64,000 nucleotides of DNA from Phaeobacter sp. 22II1-1F12B (lineage in GTDB: Bacteria > Pseudomonadota > Alphaproteobacteria > Rhodobacterales > Rhodobacteraceae), in the NCBI RefSeq assembly GCF_002210165.1, contig NZ_AQQP01000006.1, positions 310,001-374,000 on the forward strand, given 5' to 3'. Position 1 is the stretch's first letter, and each line of letters starts with the position of its first letter. The notes beneath the pieces were generated by a model. The model saw nothing but the letters and a program-made list of their open reading frames with translations. It ran no database searches and was not told where the DNA came from. A program made the position numbers and the translations under genes. This document shows positions 20,186-30,521 of the stretch, one piece after another.

Positions 20186-21502
20186 ATGACGACGGATATT
20201 CTCGACGGGCTGCAATATGAAGGGCTGCGCGCCCTGAACCCGGTCAACGTGACCGGTGCCGCGCGCTATACCATCACCTACCAGTTCGCGACGACCTACC
20301 AGCCCAACGATCTGGCTTTTTCGGGAACTTACACTGGATGGACGGCGCTGAATGAGGCGGAAAAGGCGAATATCCGCACGCAGCTCGCCCATATCGAAAC
20401 CTTCCTGAACGTTTCATTTGTCGAAACTTTTGGCTCGAACGACCCGGTGCTGAACCTTGGCAAGATCTCGATGACCGGGGAATATGACGGAACCACCGGG
20501 CTTGGCGGAAGCTGGTATCGCTATAGCGGCGATACCATCACGAAATGGGACGGCAGCGCGGTTTTCAGGAACGACATCGACATGTCGCAGGCCAGCGAGG
20601 ATGACCTCATCCTGCATGAGATCGGCCATGCCATGGGTCTCAAGCATCCCCATGCGGACCCCACGCTGGACGAGGCATTCGACAGCAACAAGTATTCAAT
20701 CATGTCCTATGAATCCAACCCGGACAACGGCGAGGATTCCGACGCAATGATGCTGTTCGATGTCTATGCGCTGCAGGACATCTGGGGAGCGGCGGATTAC
20801 AACACCGGCAACGACACCTATACCGGAAAGCGCACCGATACGGTCGACACGATCTGGGATACCGGCGGCACCGACGGCCTTGATGCAAGTGCGAATGGCG
20901 CAGCCGTTATTATCGACCTGAACCAGGGCGCGTTTTCGCAATTCGGCAGCTACGACGACGTGGTAATCGCCTATGGCGTCGAGATCGAGAATGCTATCGG
21001 CAGCGCCTTTGACGACGATATCACGGGCAACGCGCTGGCCAACCGGCTGGAAGGCGGCACGGGCGATGACCGCGTGATCGGCGCAAACGGCCATGACACA
21101 ATGTTTGGCGGCGACGGGCGGGACAAACTGTCAGGCGGCAAGGGCCGCGATTCGTTGCTTGGCGAAGCGGATCGCGACAAGCTCAAGGGCGGCGGCGGAC
21201 GCGATACGCTGGATGGTGGCGCACGCAGGGACAAGATCGACGGCGGGCGCGGCGACGATACGCTGACCGGAGGCGCGGGCCGCGACAAGTTCCTGTTCAA
21301 GAAGAAATTCGGGGATGACACCATCACTGATTTCAAGGAAGGCAAGGATATCCTCAAGTTCCGGTCGTATTCCGACACCGAGGAAGTAATCGAGGTCGGG
21401 CAGGATGTTGGCGATGACGTGGTTTTCGATTTCGGCGACGGCAACAGCCTGACCGTCCTGAACATGTCGCTTGCACAACTGGGAGATGATATTCTGGTGT
21501 GA
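20186..21502 (+). CDS. M10/serralysin-like zinc metalloprotease with RTX repeats
   Basis: A 438-residue protease. The zinc-binding motif HEIGHAMGLKH begins at His144 and has all three zinc histidines and the catalytic glutamate. The Met-turn SIMSYE follows at about residue 173, as in metzincins. Residues from about 280 onward are RTX nonapeptides (GGxGxDxLx), followed by an M10 C-terminal region ending in a hydrophobic tail (ILV), as in proteins exported by type I secretion. No N-terminal signal peptide is seen. The gene lies divergent from pccB; no ABC exporter gene is visible in the window. Confidence 0.9.
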   Translation: MTTDILDGLQYEGLRALNPVNVTGAARYTITYQFATTYQPNDLAFSGTYTGWTALNEAEKANIRTQLAHIETFLNVSFVETFGSNDPVLNLGKISMTGEYDGTTGLGGSWYRYSGDTITKWDGSAVFRNDIDMSQASEDDLILHEIGHAMGLKHPHADPTLDEAFDSNKYSIMSYESNPDNGEDSDAMMLFDVYALQDIWGAADYNTGNDTYTGKRTDTVDTIWDTGGTDGLDASANGAAVIIDLNQGAFSQFGSYDDVVIAYGVEIENAIGSAFDDDITGNALANRLEGGTGDDRVIGANGHDTMFGGDGRDKLSGGKGRDSLLGEADRDKLKGGGGRDTLDGGARRDKIDGGRGDDTLTGGAGRDKFLFKKKFGDDTITDFKEGKDILKFRSYSDTEEVIEVGQDVGDDVVFDFGDGNSLTVLNMSLAQLGDDILV

Positions 21503-21592
21503 CAATCCGGCGTCCGTCAAAGGACGCGGCCAACTAAATTAAGATGCCGGTCGCGTCCTCAATGGACATTTCACACTTGAAGTACTAACTCC

Positions 21593-22816
21593 GTGCAAAT
21601 GGAAAGAAACCCCGTTTCCCGTTATCTTGATCGCACGACAGTTCCGCATGTTTCGACCCTGATCCTTGTGACGGGCCTGTCGGCGCTTGCAATGAACGTG
21701 TTCCTGCCAAGCCTGCCGGGCATGACAGAGTACTTTCAGACCGAATACCGGGTTATGCAACTTTCGGTTGCACTCTACCTTGGCTTCAACGCGATCCTGC
21801 AGGTATTGATCGGTCCGGTTTCGGACAAGTTCGGCCGGCGGCCGCTGATCCTCTGGGGGATCGTGCTGTTCCTGCTGGCGACGCTGGGCTGCATCTATTC
21901 ACCCACGGCCGAGGTCTTCCTGTTCTTTCGCATGTGCCAGTCGGTGGTGGCCGTTGCCATGGTCCTTAGCCGTGCGGCAGTGCGTGATATGTTCGATACC
22001 GATCGCGCGGCCAGCATGATCGGATACGTGACGATGGGCATGGCCGTAGTGCCGATGATCGGCCCCGCCTTTGGCGGCGTGCTGGATGAGATTTTCGGCT
22101 GGAAATCGACCTTTTGGGCGCTGTTCCTGATCGGGATCCTGACGCTGGTGATTACCTATTACGACTTTGGCGAAACCGCGATGAAGAGCGGCAAAACCCT
22201 TGGTCAGCAGTTCCGCGAATACCCCGAACTACTGACGTCGCCGCGCTTCTGGGGCTATTCGCTGGCCGCAGCCTTCACCTCGGGCAGTTTCTTTGCCTAC
22301 CTCGGCGGTGCACCCTATGTCGGCAGCGAGGTCTTTCACCTGACGCCCTCCGAACTGGGCGTGTATTTCGGCGCTCCGGCGGTCGGCTACTTCATCGGCA
22401 ATTTCATCACCGCGCGCAGCGCCGTTCGTTTCGGCATCAACCGGCTGGTGCTCTGGGGCGGCATTATGATCTTTGCCGGGATCACGACCTCGGCGATCAT
22501 TACCATGCTGGGCCATGCGAACGCCTATACCTTCTTTGGCTTCATGTGCTTTGTCGGCCTTGGCAATGGCATGACCATTCCGAACGCAACCGCAGGGTCG
22601 CTTTCGGTTCGCCCGCATCTGGCGGGAACCGCCTCTGGCCTTGGCGGGGCCTTGATGCTTGGCGGCGGTGCGGCGCTCAGCGCCTTTGCTGGCATGATGC
22701 TGAAACCCGGCGTCGGCCCCCTGCCCCTGCTTTTCATGATGATGGCGACCACGGCGCTTGGCATCTGCTCGATCCTGCTGGTCATCTACCGTGAACGCCA
22801 GCTCGGCCTCAGATGA
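21593..22816 (+). CDS. Bcr/CflA-type multidrug efflux MFS transporter
   Basis: A 407-residue permease with 12 hydrophobic segments. The loop between segments 2 and 3 carries GPVSDKFGRRPLIL, the major-facilitator signature, and the N-terminal MNVFLPSLPGM helix is typical of the Bcr/CflA drug:H+ antiporter subfamily. Substrate is unknown. A second in-frame ATG two codons later (21599) is an equally possible start. The stop is 61 bases from the pccR start, across the PccR operator region. Confidence 0.88.
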   Translation: MQMERNPVSRYLDRTTVPHVSTLILVTGLSALAMNVFLPSLPGMTEYFQTEYRVMQLSVALYLGFNAILQVLIGPVSDKFGRRPLILWGIVLFLLATLGCIYSPTAEVFLFFRMCQSVVAVAMVLSRAAVRDMFDTDRAASMIGYVTMGMAVVPMIGPAFGGVLDEIFGWKSTFWALFLIGILTLVITYYDFGETAMKSGKTLGQQFREYPELLTSPRFWGYSLAAAFTSGSFFAYLGGAPYVGSEVFHLTPSELGVYFGAPAVGYFIGNFITARSAVRFGINRLVLWGGIMIFAGITTSAIITMLGHANAYTFFGFMCFVGLGNGMTIPNATAGSLSVRPHLAGTASGLGGALMLGGGAALSAFAGMMLKPGVGPLPLLFMMMATTALGICSILLVIYRERQLGLR

Positions 22817-22831
22817 CCTTGCCCCGGACGG

Positions 22832-22870
22832 TTTGCAAACATATCCTGCGGGAAAAGCAAACCTGCAAAG
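22832..22870 (+). promoter_or_regulatory. Probable PccR autoregulatory site
   Basis: A perfect TTTGCAAA palindrome at 22832-22839 is followed by AGCAAACCTGCAAAG about 17 bases later. The block ends 8 bases before the pccR start codon. Matching half-sites occur before pccB. Confidence 0.7.
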
Positions 22871-22877
22871 GCACCCG

Positions 22878-24278
22878 ATGGCTCCGCACAAGCTCTACGC
22901 TGGCACGAAACTGCGCGAAATGCGCGCCCGCTTTGGGCTGACCCAACGGGAATTCGCCGCCAAGCTCGGCGTCTCCCTCCCCTATCTGAACCAGATGGAG
23001 AACAATAACCGCCCGGTATCGACCACGGTGATCCTTGCGCTGGCGCAGGAATTCGGGCTGGACGTGACCGAACTGTCAACCGGGGACAGCGCCAGGCTGG
23101 TGAGCGATCTTCGCGAGATTCTGGCCGATCCGGTGTTTGCTGATGTCATGCCCCCTCTGGCGGATCTGCGACTGGCCGCGTCCAACGCGCCCGCCCTTGC
23201 CCGTGCCTTTATCGAGCTGCATCGCAGCTATCGCCAGACCCATGAGCGTCTCGCCTCTCTCGACGAGGCGCTGGGCCGGGGCGACAGCCGGGTACAGGCC
23301 AGCCCGTGGGACGAGGTGCGCGACTTCTTTCACTACTGCGATAATTACATCGACGCGGTGGACCGCGCCGCGGAAAGCTTTGCCAGTCAGGCAACCGGTG
23401 GGCGAGATATCCGCGCGGTCGCGCTGGCCGCGCTTGCCAGTCGGGGTATCCGGGTCGAAATGACCGAGATGGAGCAGCTGCGCCGTTACGACGCCCAGAC
23501 CCGCGTTCTCCAGATTTCCTCCCGCGCCGCGCCCCAGACCCAGATTTTCCAACTCCTGTTGCAGACCGCCCTGCTGCAACAGGACAAACTGATCGAAGCG
23601 ACGTTAGATTTCGCTCGCTTCCAAAGCGACGAGGCCCGCGCCATCGCCAAGATCGGTCTGGCCAATTATTTCGCGGGCGCGGCACTGATGCCCTACAACG
23701 CCTTTCTCGAGGTCGCGCAGGAAGTCCGCCACGATCTGGAACTGCTTTCGGCCCGGTTCGACGCCTCGATCGAACAGGTGGCGCACCGGCTGTCCACCAT
23801 GCAACGCCCGGGCAACAAGGGTATTCCGTTCTTTTTCGTCCGCGTTGATCAGGCGGGCACGATCACCAAGCGCCACAGCGCGACACGGCTGCAATTCGCC
23901 CGGTTTGGCGGGGCCTGCCCGCTCTGGAACGTGCATCGCGCCTTTGAAACGCCCCGCCAGTTCCTGCGCCAGCTTGCCGAAACGCCGGACGGGGTACGTT
24001 ATATCAACCTTGCGCGGGATGTCTCGAAACCGGGCGGCTCATTCGGCGCGCCGGTGCGCCGTTTTGCCATCGCGCTGGGTTGCGAGGTGCGGCACGCGGA
24101 CAAGCTGGTCTATGCCGACAGTCTCGACGTGACCAAGGCCAGCGCCTTTGAGCCCATCGGGATTTCCTGCCGGATCTGCGAACGCAAGACCTGCCACCAA
24201 CGCTCTGTCCCGCCGCTTGAGCGGCAGTTGTCGATCAATACGGATCAGCGCGGTGTGCTACCCTACGAGGTAAACTAG
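22878..24278 (+). CDS. pccR: Short-chain fatty acyl-CoA regulator, PccR/ScfR family
   Basis: A 466-residue regulator. Residues about 5-65 form an XRE-type helix-turn-helix (LREMRARFGLTQREFAAKL). The long middle is the IrrE/ImmA-like and DUF2083 region found in ScfR proteins, and the C-terminal part contains CRICERKTCHQR, a conserved cysteine cluster of this family. In R. sphaeroides PccR senses propionyl-CoA-related acyl-CoA and activates pccB. ATG 22878 is chosen over an in-frame start at 22758 because it begins the HTH domain and leaves the operator outside the gene. Its stop overlaps the stop of the convergent nuclease gene. Confidence 0.92.
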   Translation: MAPHKLYAGTKLREMRARFGLTQREFAAKLGVSLPYLNQMENNNRPVSTTVILALAQEFGLDVTELSTGDSARLVSDLREILADPVFADVMPPLADLRLAASNAPALARAFIELHRSYRQTHERLASLDEALGRGDSRVQASPWDEVRDFFHYCDNYIDAVDRAAESFASQATGGRDIRAVALAALASRGIRVEMTEMEQLRRYDAQTRVLQISSRAAPQTQIFQLLLQTALLQQDKLIEATLDFARFQSDEARAIAKIGLANYFAGAALMPYNAFLEVAQEVRHDLELLSARFDASIEQVAHRLSTMQRPGNKGIPFFFVRVDQAGTITKRHSATRLQFARFGGACPLWNVHRAFETPRQFLRQLAETPDGVRYINLARDVSKPGGSFGAPVRRFAIALGCEVRHADKLVYADSLDVTKASAFEPIGISCRICERKTCHQRSVPPLERQLSINTDQRGVLPYEVN

Positions 24279-24928
24279 CGTTTCGCCCGGCGCCAGCCTG
24301 CCGCACGCGCCTCGGCCTCGCTGCAGAACCAGCGTTCGCCCTTTGCCGGGGAAATCTTCGTGCGATTGTAATGCTCTTGCCCCGGCACGTGATAAATCCG
24401 CTCGCCCTTGGAGGAGATGTTGCCCTTGATGCGGCAATCGCCCGGCGCAGGCTGCACATTCACCTGCCGCTGCGCCGCCCGGAAATCCGAAGGCCGCTGC
24501 ATGTCGGCCCCGTGCAACCCGATGCCCCGCACCGCCGCGCGTTTCTCATCCAGATCGTAATCCATCGAGTAACGCCGATAGGCCAGCGCCACCCCGTCAA
24601 CCACGAGGTCGCGCCCCACATCGCGGCCTTCGACGCTGCAGCGCGCGACAATACGCTGGTAGTGATCCTTGGTCACGGCGCGACAGGACGCGATCTTGCC
24701 CTGATAGCGCGCGCGGACCTCGCGCGAGGCCCAGGCCCCGCAGCGCCAGAACTCACCCCCGCGTTCACAGGTCTGGTCCGGCTCCGGCGTGTCGATTCCG
24801 AACAGCCGCACACGCGCGCCGCCCACATCCCAGGTATCGCCGTCGATGACGCGGACAACACCCGACGGATCGGCCAGCGCCACCAGCGGCAGCATAAGCA
24901 GAATGAACAGCGAACAAATCCTTAACAT
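24275..24928 (-). CDS. Exported thermonuclease-like (SNase) protein
   Basis: A 217-residue protein with a signal peptide (MLRICSLFILLMLPLVALAD). The staphylococcal-nuclease OB-fold begins with IDGDTWDVGGARVRLFGIDT, including the calcium-binding aspartates and an active-site arginine. The following PEPDQTC and SREVRARY segments also fit. The C-terminal 60 residues carry an extracellular Cys-containing extension (EHYNRTKISP), often seen in bacterial SNase proteins. It would cleave single-stranded or denatured nucleic acid if active. Its stop codon shares the CTAG at 24275-24278 with the pccR stop. Confidence 0.85.
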   Translation of the reverse strand: MLRICSLFILLMLPLVALADPSGVVRVIDGDTWDVGGARVRLFGIDTPEPDQTCERGGEFWRCGAWASREVRARYQGKIASCRAVTKDHYQRIVARCSVEGRDVGRDLVVDGVALAYRRYSMDYDLDEKRAAVRGIGLHGADMQRPSDFRAAQRQVNVQPAPGDCRIKGNISSKGERIYHVPGQEHYNRTKISPAKGERWFCSEAEARAAGWRRAKR

Positions 24929-24983
24929 CCTGCCGCTCTACGGCAAAAGTTAACGACATCACAAGCCGTCCCTCAGAACAGCC

Positions 24984-26633
24984 TTAACGCTGCGCGCTCT
25001 CCCACTGAGGGTGTATCCACGGTGCATCATTCGACGGCGCTATCGGCTCCCGCTCCAGCAGATGGTCGGACATCTTCTCACCCACCATGATCGACGGCCC
25101 GTTGAGGTTGCCATTGGTGATACGCGGGAAAATACTGCTGTCCGCCACCGTCAGCCCCTCGACACCGATGACCCGCCCCTTGGGGTCGACGACCGCATCC
25201 GGATCGTCCGCCCGCCCCATGCGGCAGGTACCACAGGGATGATAGGCGCTCTCCGCATGTTCCGCGACAAAGGCATCGAGATCCGCATCGCTCACCTTGT
25301 CCGCCCCGGGCTGGATCTCATGCTTGACGAAAGGCGCGAAGGCGGGCTGCGAGAATATCTCTCGCGTCATCCGCAGACAGGCGCGGAAATCCACCCAATC
25401 CTGTTCCGTCGACATGTAGTTGAACCGGATCACCGGCGCCGCGCCCGGATCGGAGGACCGCAGGGTCACCGCCCCCCGGCTGGGCGAGCGCATCGGGCCC
25501 ACATGGGCCTGAAACCCGTGGCCCTCGGCCGCTGCCTTGCCGTCATAGCGCACCGCGATCGGCAGGAAATGATACTGCACATCCGGATAATCGATCCCCG
25601 CCCGGCTGCGCAGGAAGGCCGCGCTCTCGAACTGGTTCGACGCGCCAAGACCCGACTTCAGAAACAGCCACTGCGCCCCGATCACCGCTTTTGACAGAAG
25701 GTTCCAGTGCTTGAACAGGGTGATCGGCTGGCTCGACGCCATCTGGAAATAGACCTCCAGATGATCCTGAAGGTTTGCACCAACACCGGGACGGTCCGCG
25801 ACCACTTCGATCTCGTGCTCGCGCAAATGCGCGCCGGGACCGATCCCCGACAGCATCAGCAGTTTGGGCGAATTCAGCGAGGATGCCGCCAGCACAACCT
25901 GTCGGCGCGCGCGGATCACGCGGCCGCCAGAGAGCGCAACGCCGACCGCGCGCCCCTCTTCGATCACCACCTTCTCGACAAACCCACGAACAAGATCACA
26001 GTTGTCCCGCTTCAGCGCCGGGCGCAGATAGGCATTGGCCGCAGACCAGCGCCGCCCCTTCCAGACGGTCTGCTCCATCGGGCCAAAGCCTTCCTGCTTT
26101 TGCCCGTTGTAATCGTCGGTCAGCTCGTACCCAGCCTCGCGCCCCGCCGAAACAAAGGCCTCGTGCAGCGGGTTGTCTCTCGGACCCCGGCTCACATGCA
26201 GCGGCCCATCCGTGCCGCGCCAATCCGGGTCACCGCCGTGACCGCCGTCATGCCAGCTTTCCATGCGCTTGAAATAGGGCAGCACATCGGCAAAGCCCCA
26301 ACCATCGGCACCGCTTTCGCGCCAGTGGTCGAAATCCCGGGCATGACCGCGCACATAGACCATTCCGTTGATCGAAGACGACCCGCCGATCACCTTGCCG
26401 CGCGGCACCACCAGCCTGCGATTGTTCAGGTTCGGCTCCGGCTCGGACATATAACCCCAGTCGTATTGCTTCATGTTCATCGGATAGCTAAGCGCCGCCG
26501 GCATCTGGATGAACGGCCCGGCATCGGTGCCGCCATGTTCGATCACGATGACCGACGCGCCCGCCTCGCTCAGCCGATAGGCCATGGCACAACCGGCGCT
26601 GCCCGCGCCGACGATGACGAAATCCGCCTCCAT
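24984..26633 (-). CDS. betA: Choline dehydrogenase
   Basis: A 549-residue GMC-family flavoenzyme. The FAD-binding motif [14 protein letters not shown] is at the N-terminus, followed by the GMC signature [14 protein letters not shown]. The C-terminal [10 protein letters not shown] contains the catalytic histidine of GMC oxidoreductases. It oxidises choline to betaine aldehyde at the membrane. ATG 26633 is chosen because it begins the flavin-binding strand; an in-frame start 49 codons earlier would add an unrelated, Arg-rich leader. It is the last gene of the bet cluster, 262 bases after betB. Confidence 0.96.
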   Translation of the reverse strand: MEADFVIVGAGSAGCAMAYRLSEAGASVIVIEHGGTDAGPFIQMPAALSYPMNMKQYDWGYMSEPEPNLNNRRLVVPRGKVIGGSSSINGMVYVRGHARDFDHWRESGADGWGFADVLPYFKRMESWHDGGHGGDPDWRGTDGPLHVSRGPRDNPLHEAFVSAGREAGYELTDDYNGQKQEGFGPMEQTVWKGRRWSAANAYLRPALKRDNCDLVRGFVEKVVIEEGRAVGVALSGGRVIRARRQVVLAASSLNSPKLLMLSGIGPGAHLREHEIEVVADRPGVGANLQDHLEVYFQMASSQPITLFKHWNLLSKAVIGAQWLFLKSGLGASNQFESAAFLRSRAGIDYPDVQYHFLPIAVRYDGKAAAEGHGFQAHVGPMRSPSRGAVTLRSSDPGAAPVIRFNYMSTEQDWVDFRACLRMTREIFSQPAFAPFVKHEIQPGADKVSDADLDAFVAEHAESAYHPCGTCRMGRADDPDAVVDPKGRVIGVEGLTVADSSIFPRITNGNLNGPSIMVGEKMSDHLLEREPIAPSNDAPWIHPQWESAQR

Positions 26634-26751
26634 CAGCCCATGCCCTCGCACACCCCGGTGATTCCATTCGGGGTCAAGGGGGCAAAGCCGCGCCGCAGGC
26701 GCCCTGCCCTTGAGGCCGAAGGGAATCGCCTTAACACAATCGAACGGGTGA

Positions 26752-26777
26752 CCTGAGGATCGGACTGATCCCTCAGG
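26752..26777 (-). other. Hairpin in the betB-betA gap
   Basis: CCTGAG-GATC and GATC-CCTCAGG form a stem with a one-base bulge and 5-base loop. No T-tract follows on the minus strand, so it is more likely to modulate betA expression or mRNA stability than to terminate. Confidence 0.45.
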
Positions 26778-26895
26778 CACCTCTCAGCAGAAATACCCTG
26801 CCCCGCGCCAAGCAGCATCGCAGGCGAAGAAGCGTCGCCTTTCGTCTTGCTGACCAAGAATGCGCGGCAGCGCACCGCTATCGCAGCGCCTCGCA

Positions 26896-28353
26896 TCAGA
26901 ATGGCGCCTCAAGATCGCCCATACGCACGTAGACCGATTTCAACTGGCTGTAATGCTCGATGGCTGCTGCGGAATTCTCGCGCCCGACCCCGGATTGCTT
27001 CGACCCGCCAAAGGGGGCTTCTACGGGCGCGTCATTATAGGTGTTGATGTAGCAGGTGCCTGCCTCGAAACCGGCGGCGACACGATGGGCGCGGGCGAGA
27101 TCGCGGGTGAATACCCCGGCGGCAAGACCGAATTCCGTGTCGTTGGCCCGCGCCATGACCTCTGCCTCGTCCTCGAAATCGAGCACCGCCATGACCGGGC
27201 CAAAGATTTCCTCGCGCGCGATTGTCATGTCGTCGGTGACATCGGCAAATACCGTCGGTTCAAGCCAGAAACCGTCGCGCTCCAGTCGTTTGCCGCCGGT
27301 GACCAGCCGCGCGCCTTCCTCGACTCCCTTGGCGATATATCCTTCAACGATCTCGGTCTGGCGGGCGCTGACCATCGGACCAAAGCTGGTGTCCGGGTCC
27401 ATCGGATCGCCGATCACCGCCTTGCCCAGCCGCTCCGTCAGGCGGGCGAGGAACGCTTCCTTGATGCCCTGTTGCACGAACACCCGCGTGCCGTTGGAAC
27501 AGACCTGCCCCGAGGAGTAGAAATTGCCGAGGATCGCCCCCGAAACCGCATTGTCGAGATCGGCATCGTCGAAGATCACCATCGGGGATTTGCCCCCCAA
27601 TTCCATCGTGACATGCTTCATCCCTGCCGCCGCTGAGGCATAGACCTTGCGCCCGGTCGGGACCGATCCGGTAAGCGAGACCTTGTCGACCCGGAGGTCC
27701 GAAACCAGCGCGGCGCCCACGTCGCCCAGTCCCTGCACCACGTTATAGACACCGGCGGGCAAACCTGCCTCCACAAGGATCTCTGCGACTTTCAGCGCCG
27801 ACAGCGGCGTGGTTTCCGAAGGTTTGAATACCATCGCATTGCCGCAGGCGAGCGCAGGCGCGCCCTTCCAGCAGGCGATCTGGGTCGGATAGTTCCACGC
27901 GCCGATCCCGACACAGACGCCAAGCGGTTCGCGCACCGTATAGACCCAGTCTCCGCCCAACTGGATGTGCTGGCCGGCCAGCGTCGCCGCCATGCCACCG
28001 AAGTATTCCAGCGCATCCGCGCCGCTGGTCGCATCGGCCACGCTGGTTTCCTGATAGGGCTTGCCGGTGTCCCATGTTTCAAGCACCGAGAGATCATGGT
28101 TGCGTTCACGCATGATATCGGCGGCGCGGCGCAGGATGCGGCCGCGCTCGGTTCCGGTCATCTTGGCCCATTCGACCTGCGCCGCGCGGGCCGCGTCGAG
28201 CGCCTTTTCGATGATGGCCGGCGTCGCAGAATGAATTTTCGCGATCACCTCGCCAGTTGCAGGATAAATCACATCGATCAGCGTGCCTGTGTCATCCTCG
28301 ACATAGGCACCGTTGATGAAGTGGCTGGCTTTGGGTTGGGTCGGATAGGTCAT
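26896..28353 (-). CDS. betB: Betaine-aldehyde dehydrogenase
   Basis: A 485-residue NAD(P)-dependent aldehyde dehydrogenase converting betaine aldehyde to glycine betaine. The catalytic glutamate lies in MELGGKSP and the catalytic cysteine in SSGQVCSNG, about 35 residues later. The C-terminal [16 protein letters not shown] signature is typical of BetB-type enzymes. It lies between betC and betA on the same strand. A short GCCTCCGGC repeat separates it from betC. Confidence 0.96.
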   Translation of the reverse strand: MTYPTQPKASHFINGAYVEDDTGTLIDVIYPATGEVIAKIHSATPAIIEKALDAARAAQVEWAKMTGTERGRILRRAADIMRERNHDLSVLETWDTGKPYQETSVADATSGADALEYFGGMAATLAGQHIQLGGDWVYTVREPLGVCVGIGAWNYPTQIACWKGAPALACGNAMVFKPSETTPLSALKVAEILVEAGLPAGVYNVVQGLGDVGAALVSDLRVDKVSLTGSVPTGRKVYASAAAGMKHVTMELGGKSPMVIFDDADLDNAVSGAILGNFYSSGQVCSNGTRVFVQQGIKEAFLARLTERLGKAVIGDPMDPDTSFGPMVSARQTEIVEGYIAKGVEEGARLVTGGKRLERDGFWLEPTVFADVTDDMTIAREEIFGPVMAVLDFEDEAEVMARANDTEFGLAAGVFTRDLARAHRVAAGFEAGTCYINTYNDAPVEAPFGGSKQSGVGRENSAAAIEHYSQLKSVYVRMGDLEAPF

Positions 28354-28368
28354 GTCAGATACTTTCTT

Positions 28369-28403
28369 GCCTCCGGCGGGAGTATTTCGTGCAAGAGGAA
28401 AAG
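28369..28403. repeat. GCCTCCGGC-type repeat, short form (copy 3)
   Basis: GCCTCCGGCGGGAGTATTT then GCAAGAGGAAAAG, immediately 3' of the betC stop codon and 16 bases before the betB start. It matches copy 2 (18406-18440) at 33 of 35 positions and sits in the same orientation relative to its upstream gene. Confidence 0.75.
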
Positions 28404-29912
28404 CTATTCGCCTCTTGGGAACCGCTTGGATTCCTCGAGCACATTCAGGTCCATGTGGTTACGCATGTAGCGTTCGGATGCTTTCTGGAGCGGTTGGTAG
28501 TCCCAGGGGTAATACCCGCCCTGACGCAAGGCTTCGTAAACGATCCAGCGGCGCGCCTGGCTGGCGCGGACCTCGGCATCGAAACGATCAAGGTCCCAGC
28601 GCGCATCGGCCCGGGCTCGGAAATCGTCCAGCGTCTCTTGATGCGCCGGGTCTTCGGCCAGGTTGGTCAGTTCCTCCGGGTCGGCATCCAGATCGAAGAG
28701 CTGTTCGGGATCAAGCGCGCAGCGGTTGTACTTGAACCGACCGTGGCGCAGCGAGACCAGCGGCGCGTTCGAACCTTCGGCCGCGTATTCGATGGCAACC
28801 GGGCTTTCCCGCGTCGCGCCATTGGCCAGTGCGGAAATATCTTCGCCATCGGTCCAGGGTTCGATTTCCCCCATGTCGACACCGGCCAGCTTGCCAAGGG
28901 TCGGGGTGAGGTCGATGGTAGAGACCGGCGTTTCGACCAGCCCCGGTTCCATCTCCTGCGCCGAGATCATCAGCGGCACGCGGGACGAGCCTTCGAAGAA
29001 GGACATCTTGAACCAGAGGCCGCGCTCGCCCAGCATATCGCCATGGTCCGAGCAGAAGACGATGATCGCTTCCTGCCGGGTGTCTTCCAAGACCTGAAGG
29101 ATCTCGCCGATCTTGTCGTCGAGATAGGAGATATTGGCGAAATAGGCGCGACGGGAACGCGAGATGTCCTCGTCGGTGATGTTGAAACTCCGCCAGTCGT
29201 TGGCGTCGAAGATGCGTTTGGAGTGCTTGTCCTGTTCCTCGTAGGGAATGGCGGGCACTTTGGGTGTCAGATGCTCGCAACCCTCGTAGAGGTCCCAGTA
29301 TTTGCGGCGCGCCACATAGGGGTCATGCGGGTGGGTAAAGCTGGCCGTCACGCACCAGGGCCGGTCATCGCCGCCGCGCGACAGGTCGTACAGCTTCATC
29401 TTGGCGAAATGCGCGACCTCGTCGTCATATTCCATCTGGTTGGTGATCTCGGCCACGCCCGCGCCGGTCACCGAACCCATATTGTGATACCACCAGTCGA
29501 TACGCTCGCCCGGCTTGCGGTAATCCGGCGTCCAGCCGAAATCGGCGGGATAGATATCGGTGGTCAGCCGTTCCTCGAAACCGTGCAGCTGGTCGGGGCC
29601 GACGAAATGCATCTTGCCGCTGAGGCAGGTGCAATAGCCCGCCCGGCGAAGGTGGTGAGCATAGGTCGGGATATCGCTGCTGAATTCGGCCGCGTTGTCA
29701 TAGACGCCGGTGCGCGAGGGCAGCTGGCCGGACATGAAGCTGGCCCGCCCCGGCGCGCAGAGTGGAGATCCGGTATAGGCATTGGCGTAGCGGGTCGACC
29801 GCGCCGCCAGCTTCTTGAGGTTCGGCGTATGCAGCCAGTCGGCGGGGCCGTCGGGAAACAAGGTTCCGTTCAGCTGGTCGACCATCAGGATCAGGATATT
29901 CGGTTGGGTCAT
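28404..29912 (-). CDS. betC: Choline-sulfatase
   Basis: A 502-residue type I sulfatase that hydrolyses choline-O-sulfate to choline and sulfate. The maturation motif C-x-P-x-R is present as [10 protein letters not shown]; its cysteine is converted to formylglycine. The N-terminus ([12 protein letters not shown]) holds the metal-binding aspartate. The C-terminal [12 protein letters not shown] region matches choline-sulfatases. Presence of betC with betA and betB indicates use of the osmolyte choline-O-sulfate, as in roseobacters and rhizobia. The start overlaps the end of betI by 4 bases (ATGA). Confidence 0.95.
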   Translation of the reverse strand: MTQPNILILMVDQLNGTLFPDGPADWLHTPNLKKLAARSTRYANAYTGSPLCAPGRASFMSGQLPSRTGVYDNAAEFSSDIPTYAHHLRRAGYCTCLSGKMHFVGPDQLHGFEERLTTDIYPADFGWTPDYRKPGERIDWWYHNMGSVTGAGVAEITNQMEYDDEVAHFAKMKLYDLSRGGDDRPWCVTASFTHPHDPYVARRKYWDLYEGCEHLTPKVPAIPYEEQDKHSKRIFDANDWRSFNITDEDISRSRRAYFANISYLDDKIGEILQVLEDTRQEAIIVFCSDHGDMLGERGLWFKMSFFEGSSRVPLMISAQEMEPGLVETPVSTIDLTPTLGKLAGVDMGEIEPWTDGEDISALANGATRESPVAIEYAAEGSNAPLVSLRHGRFKYNRCALDPEQLFDLDADPEELTNLAEDPAHQETLDDFRARADARWDLDRFDAEVRASQARRWIVYEALRQGGYYPWDYQPLQKASERYMRNHMDLNVLEESKRFPRGE

Positions 29913-30481
29913 TTCGGCTTTCCGATGAGGTGGTTCAGCACGTCCAGCGCATGGACGGTGGCGCGTTCGGGCGTATCGGGATCGCTAAGCGCGGCACGGA
30001 TATAAAGACCGTCGATTAGCGCGGCCAGCGTGTCGGCGGCTGCGGCCGGGTCCCGGGTCAGCAGGCGCAGCGCATGGGTCAGGTTCGACCGGATACGGCC
30101 CTGGTAGACACGCCAGAGGCGCAGCGCCTCGGGCGAAGTCTGCGCGAGGACGTAGAATGTCATCCAGGCCGAGATTACATCCGGCGTAAAGCAGGAGGGC
30201 GCAAAGGAGGCGCGGATAATAGCCGCCGCACGGGCTTCCGGTTCGGCCTGTTTCAGGCCCGAGCGCACCTCGTCTCCGAAATCGCTGAGGATGCGGCGCA
30301 TCGCGGCGAGAAAGATCTGGTCCTTGCCGCCAAAGTAGTGATGGGCCAGCGCGCTGGACATGCCCGCCCGCTTGGCGATCTGGGTGACGGTCACGTCAAG
30401 GGAACCGGCTGCGCCGATTTCCGCAATTGTCGCCTTGACCAGCGCCTCGCGCCGGATCGGCTCCATTCCAACTTTTGGCAT
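29909..30481 (-). CDS. betI: Choline-responsive repressor BetI
   Basis: A 190-residue TetR-family repressor. The N-terminal helix-turn-helix (residues about 28-50) includes GMSSALAHHYFGGKDQ, which closely fits BetI proteins. The remainder is the ligand-binding helical domain. In other bacteria BetI represses the bet genes until choline is present. A palindromic site 41-62 bases upstream of the ATG is the probable operator. It is the first gene of the betI-betC-betB-betA order. Confidence 0.93.
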   Translation of the reverse strand: MPKVGMEPIRREALVKATIAEIGAAGSLDVTVTQIAKRAGMSSALAHHYFGGKDQIFLAAMRRILSDFGDEVRSGLKQAEPEARAAAIIRASFAPSCFTPDVISAWMTFYVLAQTSPEALRLWRVYQGRIRSNLTHALRLLTRDPAAAADTLAALIDGLYIRAALSDPDTPERATVHALDVLNHLIGKPK

Positions 30482-30489
30482 GATCTATC

Positions 30490-30510
30490 CCTGTCCGGTC
30501 CGGGGACAGG
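30490..30510 (-). promoter_or_regulatory. Leader hairpin covering the betI ribosome binding region
   Basis: CCTGTCC and GGACAGG form a perfect 7-bp stem with a 7-base loop, 9-29 bases upstream of the betI ATG. The start-proximal arm includes the likely Shine-Dalgarno AGG, so folding could lower betI translation. Confidence 0.45.
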
Positions 30511-30521
30511 CTAGAAAAGGT

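Noticed and set aside
21510-21527. Terminator after the M10 protease gene
   Set aside because: GCGTCC/GGACGC gives only a 6-bp stem and no T-tract, so it is too weak to call.
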